Source: Bacteroidales bacterium (GTDB taxonomy: Bacteria; Bacteroidota; Bacteroidia; Bacteroidales; VadinHA17). From it: 7,082 nucleotides of DNA. Shown here in pieces: positions 6,193 to 7,082 of this stretch; the first letter of the stretch is position 1, and the number at the start of each line of letters is the position of its first letter. Under the pieces are notes generated by a model. It was given only the letters and a program-made list of their open reading frames with translations, had not been told where the DNA came from and searched no databases. The stretch spans positions 1 to 7,082 of the forward strand of contig JAKEGI010000135.1 of assembly GCA_022615595.1 (NCBI GenBank), read 5' to 3'. The position numbers were made by a program, and so were the translations under genes.

Positions 6193-7082
6193 TTGAAATT
6201 CGGTAACTACATATTAAGGGAGCAGCCTCTCTTTCTTGCTCCAATGGAGGATATTACTGATCCTTCATTCAGGTATGTCTGCAAGATGTTCGGTGCCGAC
6301 TTCATGTATACCGAGTTTATCTCATCTGACGGCCTCATCAGGGAGGGTAAAAGCAGCGTAAAGAAACTTGATCTGTTTGATTATGAACGTCCAATAGGGA
6401 TACAGCTTTACGGTCATATCATTGACTCAATGGTTGATGCAGCTCACAGGGCCAGGGAGGCTGACCCGGATCTGATTGATCTCAACTTCGGCTGTCCTGT
6501 CAGAAAAATTGCCGCCCGCGGGGCCGGTGCCGGGATGCTGCAGAATATACCCCTGATGATTGAGATGACCTCAGCGATAGTCAGGGCGGTTGATCTGCCG
6601 GTAACCGTCAAGACCCGGCTTGGATGGGATGACAACAGTAAAATAATCGTCGACCTGGCAGAACGTCTTCAGGATACTGGTATTGCCGCGCTGACAATAC
6701 ACGGACGAACGAGAGCGCAGTTATATCGCGGCGAAGCCGACTGGACACTAATAGGTGAAGTAAAGAACAACCCAAGGATGAAGATCCCGGTGATAGGCAA
6801 CGGTGATGTAAACGGACCGGAGAGAGCGAAACTTATGTTTGACAGGTACGGCGTTGACGGGATAATGATCGGGAGAGCCACATTCGGCAGACCCTGGATA
6901 TTCAGAGAGATAAGGCACTACCTCGACACAGGTGAGATCCTCCCGGAGCCAACCGTGGATGAAAAGGCCGACCTTGCTCTGCTGCATCTTGACAAATCTC
7001 TTGAACACAAAGAGGGCAAACCGGCTATACTTGAGATGCGACGTCATTTCTCAAGCTATTTCAAGGGGCTTCCCAACTTTAA
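6193..7082 (+). CDS. dusB: tRNA-dihydrouridine synthase, DusB-like (runs off right edge)
   Basis: This FMN enzyme reduces uridines in the D-loop of tRNA to dihydrouridine. The window holds 296 codons; the family is usually about 320-330 residues, so only the last few tens are missing. Visible motifs are LAPMEDITDPSFR (15-27, flavin site), YTEFISSDGL (39-48), DLNFGCPVRKI (96-106) with catalytic Cys101, TVKTRLGWD (138-146) with Lys140, TIHGRTR (168-174) with His170, IGNGDV (201-206) and MIGRATFGRPW (225-235) for FMN phosphate binding. The C-terminal helical domain begins with MRRHFSSYFKGLPNF (282-296). The open frame starts just after the TGA of the upstream gene and has no ATG before codon 18, which is already inside the FMN motif. 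The start must therefore be non-ATG: TTG at 6193 gives (M)KFGNYIL, like the MKIGN opening of relatives. CTG at 6187 is the alternative. No Shine-Dalgarno site is seen. Confidence 0.93.
   Translation, partial: MKFGNYILREQPLFLAPMEDITDPSFRYVCKMFGADFMYTEFISSDGLIREGKSSVKKLDLFDYERPIGIQLYGHIIDSMVDAAHRAREADPDLIDLNFGCPVRKIAARGAGAGMLQNIPLMIEMTSAIVRAVDLPVTVKTRLGWDDNSKIIVDLAERLQDTGIAALTIHGRTRAQLYRGEADWTLIGEVKNNPRMKIPVIGNGDVNGPERAKLMFDRYGVDGIMIGRATFGRPWIFREIRHYLDTGEILPEPTVDEKADLALLHLDKSLEHKEGKPAILEMRRHFSSYFKGLPNF

Noticed and set aside
6172..6195. Unknown gene and dusB as one gene split by a stop-codon mutation
   Set aside because: Both products have complete family-like ends on either side of the TGA (a polar tail, then a normal DusB N-terminus). 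Adjacency in one frame is probably chance.
6748..7047. Open frame of 99 codons on the minus strand inside dusB
   Set aside because: It is antisense to the FMN-binding part of DusB and has no supporting motif.

Overview
The window looks like ordinary chromosomal core sequence from a member of the Bacteroidota, most likely an uncultured or less-studied Bacteroidales relative. The complex II proteins have the Bacteroidota-type sequence and C-A-B gene order. Most start codons lack a clear Shine-Dalgarno site. The promoter-like sequences I can find fit the Bacteroidota form (TTTG, about 19-21 bases, TAnnTTTG). The assignment rests on protein-family recognition by eye, not on a search.

Layout. (1) 1-396, minus: the N-terminal 132 residues of an alpha/beta hydrolase whose C-terminus lies off the left edge. 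(2) 397-495: a divergent intergenic and leader stretch with a good candidate promoter for the next operon. (3) 496-3832, plus: sdhC-sdhA-sdhB, a complete three-subunit, probably di-heme succinate:menaquinone oxidoreductase / fumarate reductase. (4) 3838-3865: a perfect 28-base palindrome with T-runs on both sides, which probably terminates both convergent units. (5) 3898-5286, minus: a complete M24B Xaa-Pro aminopeptidase. (6) 5287-5442: a divergent intergenic region with candidate promoters on both strands. (7) 5443-6174, plus: a 243-residue, mostly helical protein of unknown function. (8) 6193-7082, plus: a tRNA-dihydrouridine synthase (DusB-like) that starts at a non-ATG codon and runs off the right edge.

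How the genes work together. SdhC anchors the flavoprotein SdhA and the iron-sulfur protein SdhB to the cytoplasmic membrane and exchanges electrons with menaquinone; together they form one enzyme. The peptidase, the unknown protein and DusB are housekeeping-type genes with no evident link to complex II. The unknown protein and DusB are 18 bases apart and are probably co-transcribed. No stretch longer than 300 bases lacks a gene.

I saw no tRNA or rRNA gene, CRISPR array, insertion sequence, prophage or defence gene. I found no strong evidence for a new biological system. The points most worth a second look are the 28-base palindrome, the promoter geometry that moves the sdhC start, the overlapping divergent promoters at 5271-5409, and the unknown protein next to dusB.
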